Positions 20,001 to 26,719 of a DNA stretch of 38,418 nucleotides are shown here, piece after piece; position 1 is the stretch's first letter; the number at the start of each line of letters is the position of its first letter. The position numbers and the translations under genes were made by a program. Source of the stretch: an uncultured Porphyromonadaceae bacterium (GTDB taxonomy: Bacteria; Bacteroidota; Bacteroidia; Bacteroidales; Muribaculaceae); contig CAMWRW010000013.1 in the NCBI GenBank assembly GCA_947176755.1, positions 1 to 38,418 on the forward strand, read 5' to 3'. The notes under the pieces were generated by a model. It saw only the letters and a list, made by a program, of their open reading frames with translations, searched no databases and was not told where the DNA came from.

Positions 20001-20102
20001 GCGAAACTGAAAGAATTGTTTGATCCGGAGATTCCTCTTGGTGTGGCTGACGACGACGACCGCTGCAGCCATTGTCGGCTGCAGTCGCTCTGCGGACGTT
20101 AG
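17070..20102 (+). CDS. AddB-like exonuclease/helicase-type protein, PD-(D/E)XK nuclease with Fe-S cluster
   Basis: 1010 residues from the ATG at 17070, chosen over an ATT-type upstream opening (17049) that lies in the promoter. The N-terminal VCFVFPNRRAG (about 33-43) stands where a P-loop would be and is degenerate. The C-terminal nuclease domain shows IVDYKTGS with Asp891 and Lys893. Cys725 or Cys727 (YCNCPVRFYYKF) and CxxCx5C at 999, 1002 and 1008 form the four-cysteine Fe-S pattern of AddB nucleases. AddB works with AddA in double-strand break repair and foreign DNA degradation; no AddA gene is visible here. Convergent with pth with only 5 bp between stops. Confidence 0.9.
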   Translation: MNGSFSERSEAPIPFLQAVAESALSRFDNLSRVCFVFPNRRAGMFFLRYLASASRNPLLAPEVMAIADFTARLSGHDVDSRIDMLFRLYNVYCRLLADLSKLSDSGKGFKPLVFDRFASWGEVILADFSEVDQYMVDAEKVFDNVRDFREISSNFLTDEQREMIERFFGYSPALEDVEGFWKHVGPGSDEGIRARFLELWQLLPELYERLRADLEADGLCMPGSAFRLAVERLNDGEEDFPYDKVVFVGFNALSTSENLLFEELAARKSPDGSPLAEFFWDATGPVLTNVHGKITRELRRNEKRFPSPEWSRPFLERAATKQMPPVVTIAASPSNSTQTKIAGEKLKELLNNIGKEKFKDAKVAVVLPDENLLLPLLYSLPREIGEVNLTMGHSLRFTAIASFIYHIRRLFQRRRAVDGREAYYYEDLKLFLAHPLTHAVAGSDEANAVAGHIMNTHCFTLSVEEIASISPAVARLLRPLPRNASPTKTVEWLDHLLNEVDEALAAEASDESGLKKTLERSQIIVYRNALSRLLDAICEHHIMMGPESVLLLADRLLAGEKITFEGEPLEGLQVMGILETRALDFEHIIVLSMNDKVMPRSGGRRTFIPDALRRGYGLPAGHSGEALYAYYFYRMLSRSRGVDLIYDARAGEGMRSGGKSRFLLQLELLHARDRVRMENYSYQLNASPSKAKPIVKSPAVIDELLAFTRKESGRNLSASALVEYCNCPVRFYYKFVKGIRDEVEPGNFISPIVQGDIVHDVMLSLYFPAKRARRMLRKPIVISRQQLEAMASDRRRIMRLIVEGVNKHHFHLPEEKRGRDLPEGVAMVAEKLADMVEGILRYDASRGELVLCGGEVPGKTRMKIGDAPEVNFSYAFDRVDRTPDGGYRIVDYKTGSVHLEAAKPENILDGSYKAKNILQLLLYSNLLARQVGSEVAIAPEIYEAQVLPEGGASRPKVDRTVVTDYRQVNDEFLSGLSAKLKELFDPEIPLGVADDDDRCSHCRLQSLCGR

Positions 20103-20107
20103 CGGAA

Positions 20108-20746
20108 TTAGCGGTTGAAGTGGGTCATGGTAAAATCAATGCCGGAGAGGCAGAATGATTTCACGGCTTCGCAGGCCCTCTTGAGCACGGCGGGCATCTC
20201 TTTCATTTCCTCGGGCGGAAACTTCGAGAGCACATAATCGACCTGGCCTCCACGCGGGAAATCGTTGCCCACGCCGAAACGCAGCCGGGCGTAGGCCTGT
20301 GTTCCCAATTCGGAAGCAATATTCTTGAGTCCGTTATGGCCCGCGTCGGAGCCCTGCTTGCGGATGCGCAGAGTGCCGAAAGGAAGGGCGATGTCGTCGA
20401 CCACGACCAGAAGATTCTCAAGCGGAAGTTTCTCGCGGTTCATCCAGTAACGGACGGCCACGCCGCTGAGATTCATGTATGTGCTCGGTTTGAGCACGAG
20501 CAATTCGCAATTCTTGACCTTTACGACGGCCATGTCGCCATAACGGCCTGAACGGAATGTGGCGCCTGCGTCTTCAACAAGGGCGTCGCCGACCATGAAG
20601 CCGGCGTTGTGGCGAGTGTCGGCATACTCCGGGCCAATATTGCCCAGGCATACGATTAGAAAGCGTTTCATATCTGGTGTCGGCGGCGGGGGAAATTTCT
20701 CTTTTCCCCGGCCTGTGAGGCTTTTGAGGAAATTAAATATTGACAT
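20108..20746 (-). CDS. pth: Peptidyl-tRNA hydrolase
   Basis: Recycles peptidyl-tRNA released from stalled ribosomes. Family motifs: [22 protein letters not shown] (start region, His in TRHN), [33 protein letters not shown] and RLRFGVG. The conventional start would be the ATG at 20671 ([10 protein letters not shown], 187 residues); the longer frame from 20746 adds 25 residues ([18 protein letters not shown] and a proline run). I give the long form because no separate start is obvious, but the short form is equally likely. Follows rplY by 70 bp with a hairpin between them. Confidence 0.93.
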   Translation of the reverse strand: MSIFNFLKSLTGRGKEKFPPPPTPDMKRFLIVCLGNIGPEYADTRHNAGFMVGDALVEDAGATFRSGRYGDMAVVKVKNCELLVLKPSTYMNLSGVAVRYWMNREKLPLENLLVVVDDIALPFGTLRIRKQGSDAGHNGLKNIASELGTQAYARLRFGVGNDFPRGGQVDYVLSKFPPEEMKEMPAVLKRACEAVKSFCLSGIDFTMTHFNR

Positions 20747-20761
20747 TGTCGGTTAATGAGC

Positions 20762-20794
20762 GAGGGTGTGCCAAATATTGATTGACACACCCTC
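20762..20794 (-). terminator. Hairpin between rplY and pth
   Basis: On the minus strand GAGGGTGTGTCAA (20782-20794) pairs with TTGGCACACCCTC (20762-20774), 13 bp including one G-U. It lies just after the rplY stop and upstream of pth, so it may partly end rplY transcription. Confidence 0.6.
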
Positions 20795-20816
20795 TCTTGA
20801 TGATTGTAAGGTCGGA

Positions 20817-21467
20817 TTATTTCTCGGCCTTTGCTGCGGCACCACGAGCGGCACGCGTGAGCTGAACGGCGCAGACAACTGCGTTCTTTGCGTTCATAAG
20901 CTCGAGGCCTTCGAAGTGGAGGTCGCCGACTGCAAGCGACTTGCCGAGTCCGAGGTTGTCAACATTGATGACCAGACGCTCGGGAATCTCAGTATAGGGT
21001 GCTTTTACTTTGAGCTTGCGCATCGACATCGTGAGCTTACCACCGGCTTTTACACCCTCTGCGTGACCTTCAATCTGAACGGGCACTTCCATCACGATGG
21101 GCTTGTCGGGATAAACCTGAAGGAAATCGATGTGGAGAACGGTGTCTTTTACGGGCTGGAACTGGAGGTCTTTCATCACGGCCTTGATTTCTTCGCCGTT
21201 TACGGTGAGGTCAACCTCAAAGATGTCGGGAGTGTAGATAAGTTTGCGAACATCTTCTGCGTTCACAACGATATCGGTGGTGATGATACCGCGCTTCTCA
21301 TCTATCTCGACGAGCTTCTGGCCCTCTTTGAGAGCTGCGGTATAGGGGAGTTCTACGATCTGACCGCCGTTGATGACTGCGGGGATTTTGCCTTCCTTGC
21401 GGAGGGCCTTCACTGACTTCTTGCCAAGCTCGGTACGCGGCTCGGCGTTCAATGCGAATTTCTTCAT
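20817..21467 (-). CDS. rplY: Ribosomal protein L25, CTC family
   Basis: 216 residues, the long CTC form (N-terminal 5S-rRNA-binding domain plus a C-terminal beta domain) rather than the 94-residue E. coli L25. Typical segments are MKKFALNAEPRTELGKKSVK, LRKEGKIPAVI, VLHIDFLQVYPDKP and VEVPVQIEGHAEGVKAGG-like 'MEVPVQIEGHAEGVK'. The C-terminus is Ala-rich (RAARGAAAKAEK). pth follows 70 bp downstream, a common pairing. A leader of about 115 nt precedes it. Confidence 0.96.
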   Translation of the reverse strand: MKKFALNAEPRTELGKKSVKALRKEGKIPAVINGGQIVELPYTAALKEGQKLVEIDEKRGIITTDIVVNAEDVRKLIYTPDIFEVDLTVNGEEIKAVMKDLQFQPVKDTVLHIDFLQVYPDKPIVMEVPVQIEGHAEGVKAGGKLTMSMRKLKVKAPYTEIPERLVINVDNLGLGKSLAVGDLHFEGLELMNAKNAVVCAVQLTRAARGAAAKAEK

Positions 21468-21584
21468 TTTTGTTGTTGGTTTGTGTTACTCAAAATAAGT
21501 TCTGCTCCGTGCGTTCGGCGCGGGGAGCGGGCGGTCTGACGACGGCCAACGAATTTCCCATCACACGTTTTGCTAAAGCGACCG

Positions 21585-21616
21585 CAAAGTTAATCAAAAT
21601 ATTCTGTCCGCGCAAG
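21585..21616 (-). promoter_or_regulatory. Promoter of rplY
   Basis: On the minus strand CTTG (21613-21616, one mismatch to TTTG), a 20-bp spacer and TAACTTTG (21585-21592). The predicted start is near 21581, about 115 nt upstream of the rplY ATG at 21467. Confidence 0.65.
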
Positions 21617-21702
21617 TAATCCCCGTTTTCATTCCGAAATATGCGTGCATTAGGGCCAGAGAACTGTTCGGCGCCGGCTTGGCTGTCGCCTGGTCGGGTG
21701 TT

Positions 21703-23718
21703 TCATTTCATCTTTTTAAGCAGGGAATATGCCGGAATCACGCCCATTTCCCCTGCTTTGCGCAAGTCGGAGAGGGCCTGGGCTTTGCGTCCGAGGCGGA
21801 GATAGGTCAGTCCGCGGTTAAACGCTGCCTGTCCGAATTGTGGGTCAATGTCCATTGCCCGCGTATAACATTCAAGGGCGGAGGTATAGTCGCCCGTTTC
21901 GTAATAGATGTTTCCTTTGTTAAAGAGCGCATAACTCAGGGTCGGGTCGAGCTGCAAGGCTTGGTCATAATCCTTTATCGCTCCTTCAAGGAATCCGGGA
22001 TCGGTCTTGGCTCTCGACTGTCTCATCGCTCCTCTGGCCATATAGGCGACCGTGAAGTCAGGGAGAGCGTCGATTGATGCCGAGAGGTCGCGTTCTGCGG
22101 CGTCAAAGTCTTTGAGCAGGGCGCGAGCTATGCCCGAGGCAAGGAGGTCGGCCGGGCGCGGGCTTGGAGTGAGACTCGATCTGCCGTAGTTGTCCGACAA
22201 GGCGAAGAGTGCTTCGAGAGTGGCCTCGTCGCCCGGCGTCCCCGGATAGGGGGTGAGATAGAGACGGTCGGCAATAAAGCCACGCGAGTTGAACTCATCA
22301 AGATGCCGGAAATAGTTGGACCCTGCTTTGAGCGACCGGGGAGTGGCCACGAACGAGACCATATAGAATGTCTCCGGGTCGATAGTGACATCCCGGTCCT
22401 GAACTCGACCTTTGATTCGTTCGTTGAAGCTCAGTTCGGGCGACCCCGTGTTCCCTACGGTCACGAGCTGATTGAAACGGCTCATGATTTCTTCTTCGGA
22501 CTCCTCCCCGGAATCGGCGTCGCGACCATTGTCGGAATGGGTGCGGCCGGGTTGGATTGTCGGCCTGTCGAGCGGGTTGTGTTCAGGGTCTTTCACATAG
22601 CGCTTCACGAGCTCGTCGCCCTGATGGACGCTTTGCATCGCCCCGCGCATGTCGCCAATATCCCGAAGTGCCTCGGCGCGCGCGTAATAAGCCTGGTGGA
22701 ATCTTGGATAGCGGGCCGCAATGCGATCGAACTGACGCAGGGCTTCGCGCGATTTTCCTCTTTCAAGGTCGACGAGTCCGAGGTTGAACATCGCGTGGAA
22801 ATTGTCGGGATCAAGACGCAATACTTCGGTGAAATCCGCTGCGGCCCGGTTAAGGTCCTTGACTTCATAGCGGAGCAGGGCGCGGTTAAAGAGTGCCCGG
22901 CTGTTGTCGGGGGCTAATTCGATGGCATAGTTATAGTCGGCCATTGCCCCGAACCAATCTTCGAGGTTATATCTGACGTAAGCGCGGTTAACGTATAGGT
23001 CGGCTTCCCGAGGTTCAAGAGTAATGGCGCGGTCCATATCCGAGAGCGCTCCCTGCCAGTCTCGGTTTGAAAATTCTACTTCCGCACGCATCAGGAAAGC
23101 CCGGGGAGAATTGGGCGCCAGCTCCGTGGCCCGGTTCAGCGAGGCGAGCGCCCCGACGGTGTCTCCGCGCAGAAGGTTGAGACGTCCGAGGGCAGCGTGG
23201 CCCTCGTCAAAACGGGGATAGATCCGGAGCAGGGTCCGGAATGTGCTGTCGGCGCCGTCATAGTCGCCGATTTCCGTCTGCGCCACTGATTTGTAAAATA
23301 AAAAATATTTGTCGTCGGGATTGTGGGAAAGTCCGATATTATAGTCCTCTATTGCAAGAGAGTCTTTCCCCAGAAACTGTCGGGCGAACCCGCGGGCCTT
23401 GTAAGTCTCGGTCTTATATTTGTTGCGTTCGAGAGCGAGCGTGCAATCTTCTTCGGCGCCACTGTAGTCCTCGAGCGAGAGCTTGGCGAGAGCCCTGAAA
23501 TAATAGGGGTCGGCAAGGTATGGTTTGGCCTTGATTGCCTGATTGAAATATTGTATCGAAAGCATGTAGTCGTCCATCGACAGAACGTTGCGTCCGATTG
23601 TCATAACTTGCTCCGCGTTCACCTGGGCGCGGGCCGGAGACGCGATCCTCAGGATAAGCAGCAGGCAGATGATTGCCTCCGGGAAGGGGAACGTATGTTT
23701 CAGGTCGGAAATTCTCAT
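21703..23718 (-). CDS. Secreted TPR-repeat protein
   Basis: 671 residues. The first 32 residues form a signal peptide: FPEAIICLLLILRIASPARA with likely cleavage after ARA. Around ten TPR units fill residues 35-370 (repeats of the YYFRALAKLSLEDYSGAEED and ALFNRALLRYE type), followed by a charged linker with a poly-acidic stretch (SGEESEEE), a distinct central domain of about 150 residues (RDVTIDPETFYMVSFVATPR) and three further TPRs at the C-terminus. TPR arrays are protein-interaction scaffolds; the role here is likely periplasmic or envelope-linked. No partner is adjacent. Confidence 0.9.
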   Translation of the reverse strand: MRISDLKHTFPFPEAIICLLLILRIASPARAQVNAEQVMTIGRNVLSMDDYMLSIQYFNQAIKAKPYLADPYYFRALAKLSLEDYSGAEEDCTLALERNKYKTETYKARGFARQFLGKDSLAIEDYNIGLSHNPDDKYFLFYKSVAQTEIGDYDGADSTFRTLLRIYPRFDEGHAALGRLNLLRGDTVGALASLNRATELAPNSPRAFLMRAEVEFSNRDWQGALSDMDRAITLEPREADLYVNRAYVRYNLEDWFGAMADYNYAIELAPDNSRALFNRALLRYEVKDLNRAAADFTEVLRLDPDNFHAMFNLGLVDLERGKSREALRQFDRIAARYPRFHQAYYARAEALRDIGDMRGAMQSVHQGDELVKRYVKDPEHNPLDRPTIQPGRTHSDNGRDADSGEESEEEIMSRFNQLVTVGNTGSPELSFNERIKGRVQDRDVTIDPETFYMVSFVATPRSLKAGSNYFRHLDEFNSRGFIADRLYLTPYPGTPGDEATLEALFALSDNYGRSSLTPSPRPADLLASGIARALLKDFDAAERDLSASIDALPDFTVAYMARGAMRQSRAKTDPGFLEGAIKDYDQALQLDPTLSYALFNKGNIYYETGDYTSALECYTRAMDIDPQFGQAAFNRGLTYLRLGRKAQALSDLRKAGEMGVIPAYSLLKKMK

Positions 23719-23725
23719 GTCACTG

Positions 23726-23757
23726 CAAAAATAATCAAAAATCCGCCGCTTTCCAAC
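23726..23757 (-). promoter_or_regulatory. Promoter of the TPR gene
   Basis: On the minus strand GTTG (23754-23757, one mismatch to TTTG), a 20-bp spacer and TATTTTTG (23726-23733). The ATG at 23718 begins 8 nt after the box, so the leader would be about 3-4 nt. Confidence 0.55.
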
Positions 23758-23903
23758 TAAAACCGCCCCGCGACGTTACACTTATATAGAATGCTCGGTT
23801 CCTTTCGGGGAGCGATCGGTCAGGGCGTCGGCCGGGGGAAGGATAAGTTTCCTGAAAATCAAATCTCCTGCCGCAGATTCCGACCGGGATAAAATCGTAA
23901 AAA

Positions 23904-25172
23904 ATGAAAGAGAGAATTGTCATAATCGGAGGCGGTTTCGCCGGACTGAATCTCGCGAAACATCTTGACCGCGATAAATTCGAGGTCAAGATTGTCGACC
24001 GAAATAACTTCCATTGTTTTCCGCCGTTGTTCTATCAGATAGCCTCCTCAGGCCTGGTGAGTGCAAACATATCTTTCCCGTTCCGCCGGGAGATAAGGAA
24101 TATGGCCGGAGTGAGCTATCACATGGGCCATGTAAAGAATATTGACTTGGAACACCGCCGGATCACAACCAGTTACGAAACGATCGATTATGACCGTCTT
24201 GTGATAGCCGCCGGCTCCACCAACAATTATTTTGGCATGGACAAGCTCGCCGAAGAGACCTACGGCATCAAGACCGTGGCTCAGGCGGCCCATACCCGCG
24301 ATGAAATTCTCGACCGGTTTGAGCGAGGAGCTCTCTGTACGGATCCTGAACGCCGACGTCAGCTGCTGAGCTTTGTCGTGGTCGGAGGAGGCCCGTCAGG
24401 CGTGGAGATCGCAGGCGCCCTCGGGGAGATGAAAAAGTATATCCTCTCCAAAGAGTATCCTGAACTGAAGCCGGAGGATGTGACTATCACGCTCATAGAA
24501 GGTGCTCCCTCGCTTTTGGGAGCGATGCGCCCCAAGTCGCAGCAAAAAGCCCTCGAAGGATTGCGCGATCTGATGGTAAATGTCCGCCTTAATACGCTGA
24601 TGACGGATTATACCGATAAATATATCACATTCAAGGATGGCCATAAAGAATATTGCGAAACCCTTATCTGGACTGCCGGCGTGAAAGGAGAACCGATGCC
24701 CGGATTACCTTCTGAAATCGTCGGGCGAGGCGGGCGAATTATTGTCGACAGATACAATCGCGTGGCCGGTTACGAAGATTCGCTTTTCGCGATCGGCGAC
24801 ATTGCCCTTATGGAGACACCCGATTATCCTCACGGGCATCCGCAGATGGCTCAGCCCGCCATACAGCAAGCCGCAAATCTGGCAAAGAATCTTAATTCGG
24901 GAGATTTTTCCCGTGAATTTGTTTACAAAGACAAAGGTTCGATGGCGACAATCGGAAAGAATAAGGCTGTGGCTGATCTTCCCTCTTATTCTTTCTCCGG
25001 ATTCTTCGCATGGCTCGTCTGGATGCTTGTCCATCTCCTTTCGATTCTCGGAATGAGAAACAAACTTTCGGTGTTGATGAACTGGTTCTGGAATTATATG
25101 TTCTATTCAACATCGCTGCGCTTGCTGCTCCGGCCGACGAAGTATCCTCTGCGGCGTCATTGGGGTGATTAA
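23904..25172 (+). CDS. ndh: Type II NADH dehydrogenase (NAD(P)/FAD-dependent oxidoreductase)
   Basis: 422 residues. FAD-binding IIGGGFAGLN (7-16), a second Rossmann motif VVVGGGPSGVEIAGAL, and the FAD closing segment LFAIGDIAL with HPQMAQPAIQQ make this an NDH-2-type enzyme. It transfers electrons from NADH to quinone without proton pumping. The C-terminal 60 residues (FFAWLVWMLVHLLSILG, WFWNYMFYSTSLRLLLRP) are strongly hydrophobic or amphipathic and serve as membrane anchor. The META-domain gene begins 12 bp later. Confidence 0.93.
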   Translation: MKERIVIIGGGFAGLNLAKHLDRDKFEVKIVDRNNFHCFPPLFYQIASSGLVSANISFPFRREIRNMAGVSYHMGHVKNIDLEHRRITTSYETIDYDRLVIAAGSTNNYFGMDKLAEETYGIKTVAQAAHTRDEILDRFERGALCTDPERRRQLLSFVVVGGGPSGVEIAGALGEMKKYILSKEYPELKPEDVTITLIEGAPSLLGAMRPKSQQKALEGLRDLMVNVRLNTLMTDYTDKYITFKDGHKEYCETLIWTAGVKGEPMPGLPSEIVGRGGRIIVDRYNRVAGYEDSLFAIGDIALMETPDYPHGHPQMAQPAIQQAANLAKNLNSGDFSREFVYKDKGSMATIGKNKAVADLPSYSFSGFFAWLVWMLVHLLSILGMRNKLSVLMNWFWNYMFYSTSLRLLLRPTKYPLRRHWGD

Positions 25173-25184
25173 TAAAACAAGATT

Positions 25185-26075
25185 ATGAAAAAAAGAAATA
25201 TTATTTGGGCTCTCCCGGCGTTGCTCGCTCTGACAACGCTCGGCTCATGCTCTATCGTGCAGAATGCCACGGGAGGCAAGAAAGTGAAACAAGAGGCGAC
25301 CCTTCCGCAGGACCGTGAGGCCATAGTGGCAAAGGCCAACCCGCAGGTCTACACCTCGGAGGAGCTTAAGAAGGGAATCGTAAAGGGGGATTGGGCGATT
25401 GAGACCGTCAACGGCAAGGAGGCCGTCGGCGAGAAGTCTCCTTTCCTGAAGTTCGTTCCTTCCGAAGGGCGCGTCTATGGGTCAAACGGTTGTAACGTGA
25501 TAAATGCCACCTATTCCTACAATCCGGCGGATTCCGTGCTGCGCTTCTCAAATATCGCTTCGACGATGATGGCGTGCGAAAAGGAGGGGCTCACGGATTA
25601 TGAGATAAATGTGGCTCTTGACGCGACCCGCACCTATACTTGGAGTTTGGCCGATTCAAATTATCTGCTCTATCTCTACGACGAAACAGGCAAGGAGGTG
25701 ATGACCCTGATGCACCAGAATTTCCAGTTCCTTAACGGCACCTGGCGCGTTGCTCGCATAGGGTCGGAGAAGATCGATAACCCCGACATGAAAATGGTCA
25801 TCGATGTTGATGAAGGTCGACTTCACGGCAACACGGGTTGCAACATCTTCAATGGCACCATGGAGATAGATATGGAAGGCGCCAATTCAATAGGCTTCAG
25901 CGGAATTGCCCTGACACGCATGGCCTGTCCGGACATGAAGGGGGAGACGGCATTTATCGTCGCCCTTGAAGAAGTGGCTGCGGCCCGTCCGGTCTCGGCT
26001 ACGGAGGTGATTCTCTATGATACTAATCACGAGGAGGTGATGAGGCTCGTCCGCACCACCGCCACAGCAGATTGA
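25185..26075 (+). CDS. Lipoprotein with two tandem META domains
   Basis: 296 residues. The signal peptide MKKRNIIWALPALLALTTLG precedes a lipobox with Cys22 (GSCS). Residues about 65-170 and 180-290 are two related META domains (HslJ-type), each with a GxNGCNxxNxT-like core: SNGCNVINATYSY and NTGCNIFNGTMEI, and a later MACEKEG/MACPDMKG block. META proteins are envelope proteins linked to stress or drug tolerance in other bacteria; exact role unknown. Sits between ndh (12 bp) and the Hsp15-like gene (4 bp). Confidence 0.92.
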   Translation: MKKRNIIWALPALLALTTLGSCSIVQNATGGKKVKQEATLPQDREAIVAKANPQVYTSEELKKGIVKGDWAIETVNGKEAVGEKSPFLKFVPSEGRVYGSNGCNVINATYSYNPADSVLRFSNIASTMMACEKEGLTDYEINVALDATRTYTWSLADSNYLLYLYDETGKEVMTLMHQNFQFLNGTWRVARIGSEKIDNPDMKMVIDVDEGRLHGNTGCNIFNGTMEIDMEGANSIGFSGIALTRMACPDMKGETAFIVALEEVAAARPVSATEVILYDTNHEEVMRLVRTTATAD

Positions 26076-26079
26076 TTCT

Positions 26080-26517
26080 ATGGCGCTGACAGAAGAAAGA
26101 GTTGATAAATGGCTCTGGGCCATGCGAGTTTTCAAGACGCGGACAATCGCCACGGATGCTTGCAAGAAGGGTCGCGTTATGATCGGCGGCGCTCCGGTGA
26201 AGCCCTCGCGAACAATCAAGCCGGGAGATGTGATCGATGTCAGAAAACCTCCCATCACTTACACCTTCCGTGTGACAGCCCTGTCGCAGGGACGTCTGGG
26301 GGCCAAACTCGTGCCCGAATATCTTGAAAATCTTACTCCTCCCTCGCAGTATGAATTGTTGGAAGTCACACGCATATCAGGGTTTGTCGACCGCCGCAAG
26401 GGTCTCGGACGCCCGACCAAACGCGAGGGAAGGGAAATTTCCCGTTTCCGGGAAGATGCTTACGCCGACAATTTCTTCCTCGATTGGGAGGATGATGACG
26501 ACGAAGGGGAGGAATAA
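26080..26517 (+). CDS. hslR: Hsp15-like S4-domain RNA-binding protein
   Basis: 145 residues. The S4 RNA-binding domain occupies residues 6-55: RVDKWLWAMRVFKTRTIAT, ACKKGRVMIGG, and KPGDVIDVRKP. Hsp15 (HslR) binds free 50S subunits carrying nascent chains and helps recycle them in E. coli. The C-terminus is acidic (WEDDDDEGEE), and the segment RKGLGRPTKREGREI is typical of the family. It follows the META gene by 4 bp and is followed by a terminator-like hairpin. Confidence 0.9.
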   Translation: MALTEERVDKWLWAMRVFKTRTIATDACKKGRVMIGGAPVKPSRTIKPGDVIDVRKPPITYTFRVTALSQGRLGAKLVPEYLENLTPPSQYELLEVTRISGFVDRRKGLGRPTKREGREISRFREDAYADNFFLDWEDDDDEGEE

Positions 26518-26543
26518 GACTCTTTTTAACATGATAAAAGTGT

Positions 26544-26592
26544 AAAATTCAGGCCGTTTGCGAATTGAATGTTTGCAAGCGGTCCGAATTTT
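26544..26592 (+). terminator. Terminator of the ndh-META-hslR operon
   Basis: AAAATTC (26544-26550) pairs with GAATTTT (26586-26592) and CCGTTTGC (26554-26561) with GCAAGCGG (26575-26582), with one mismatch between the two parts; the right arm ends in TTTT. It lies 27 bp after the hslR stop and overlaps the -33 element of thrS. Confidence 0.65.
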
Positions 26593-26621
26593 GGATATGT
26601 GAGAATTTTATTGTATCTTTG
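26590..26621 (+). promoter_or_regulatory. Promoter of the thrS-infC-rpmI-rplT operon
   Basis: TTTG at 26590-26593, a 20-bp spacer and TATCTTTG at 26614-26621 match the Bacteroidetes consensus exactly. The predicted leader is about 70 nt before the thrS ATG at 26697. Confidence 0.85.
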
Positions 26622-26632
26622 CGCGGTTATTT

Positions 26633-26719
26633 ATGGCCGGACGTCGCATTCGCAAGATGTTGTCGCTCTTAGGTCTTCAATCCATCGATATCAAATATGA
26701 TCAATATAACTTTTCCTGA
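26633..26719 (+). CDS. Possible 28-codon upstream ORF overlapping the thrS start
   Basis: An ATG at 26633, about 8 nt into the predicted mRNA, opens a basic peptide starting [14 protein letters not shown] that ends at a TGA 20 nt inside thrS, in a different frame. It has no Thr codons, so it is not a threonine attenuator. Whether it is translated is unknown; it could regulate thrS by overlapping translation. Confidence 0.25.
   Translation: MAGRRIRKMLSLLGLQSIDIKYDQYNFS

Noticed and set aside
26622-26696. Threonine attenuator or T-box in the thrS leader
   Set aside because: The leader is only about 70 nt, the overlapping ORF has no Thr codons, and there is no terminator/antiterminator pair; T-boxes are also not expected in Bacteroidetes.
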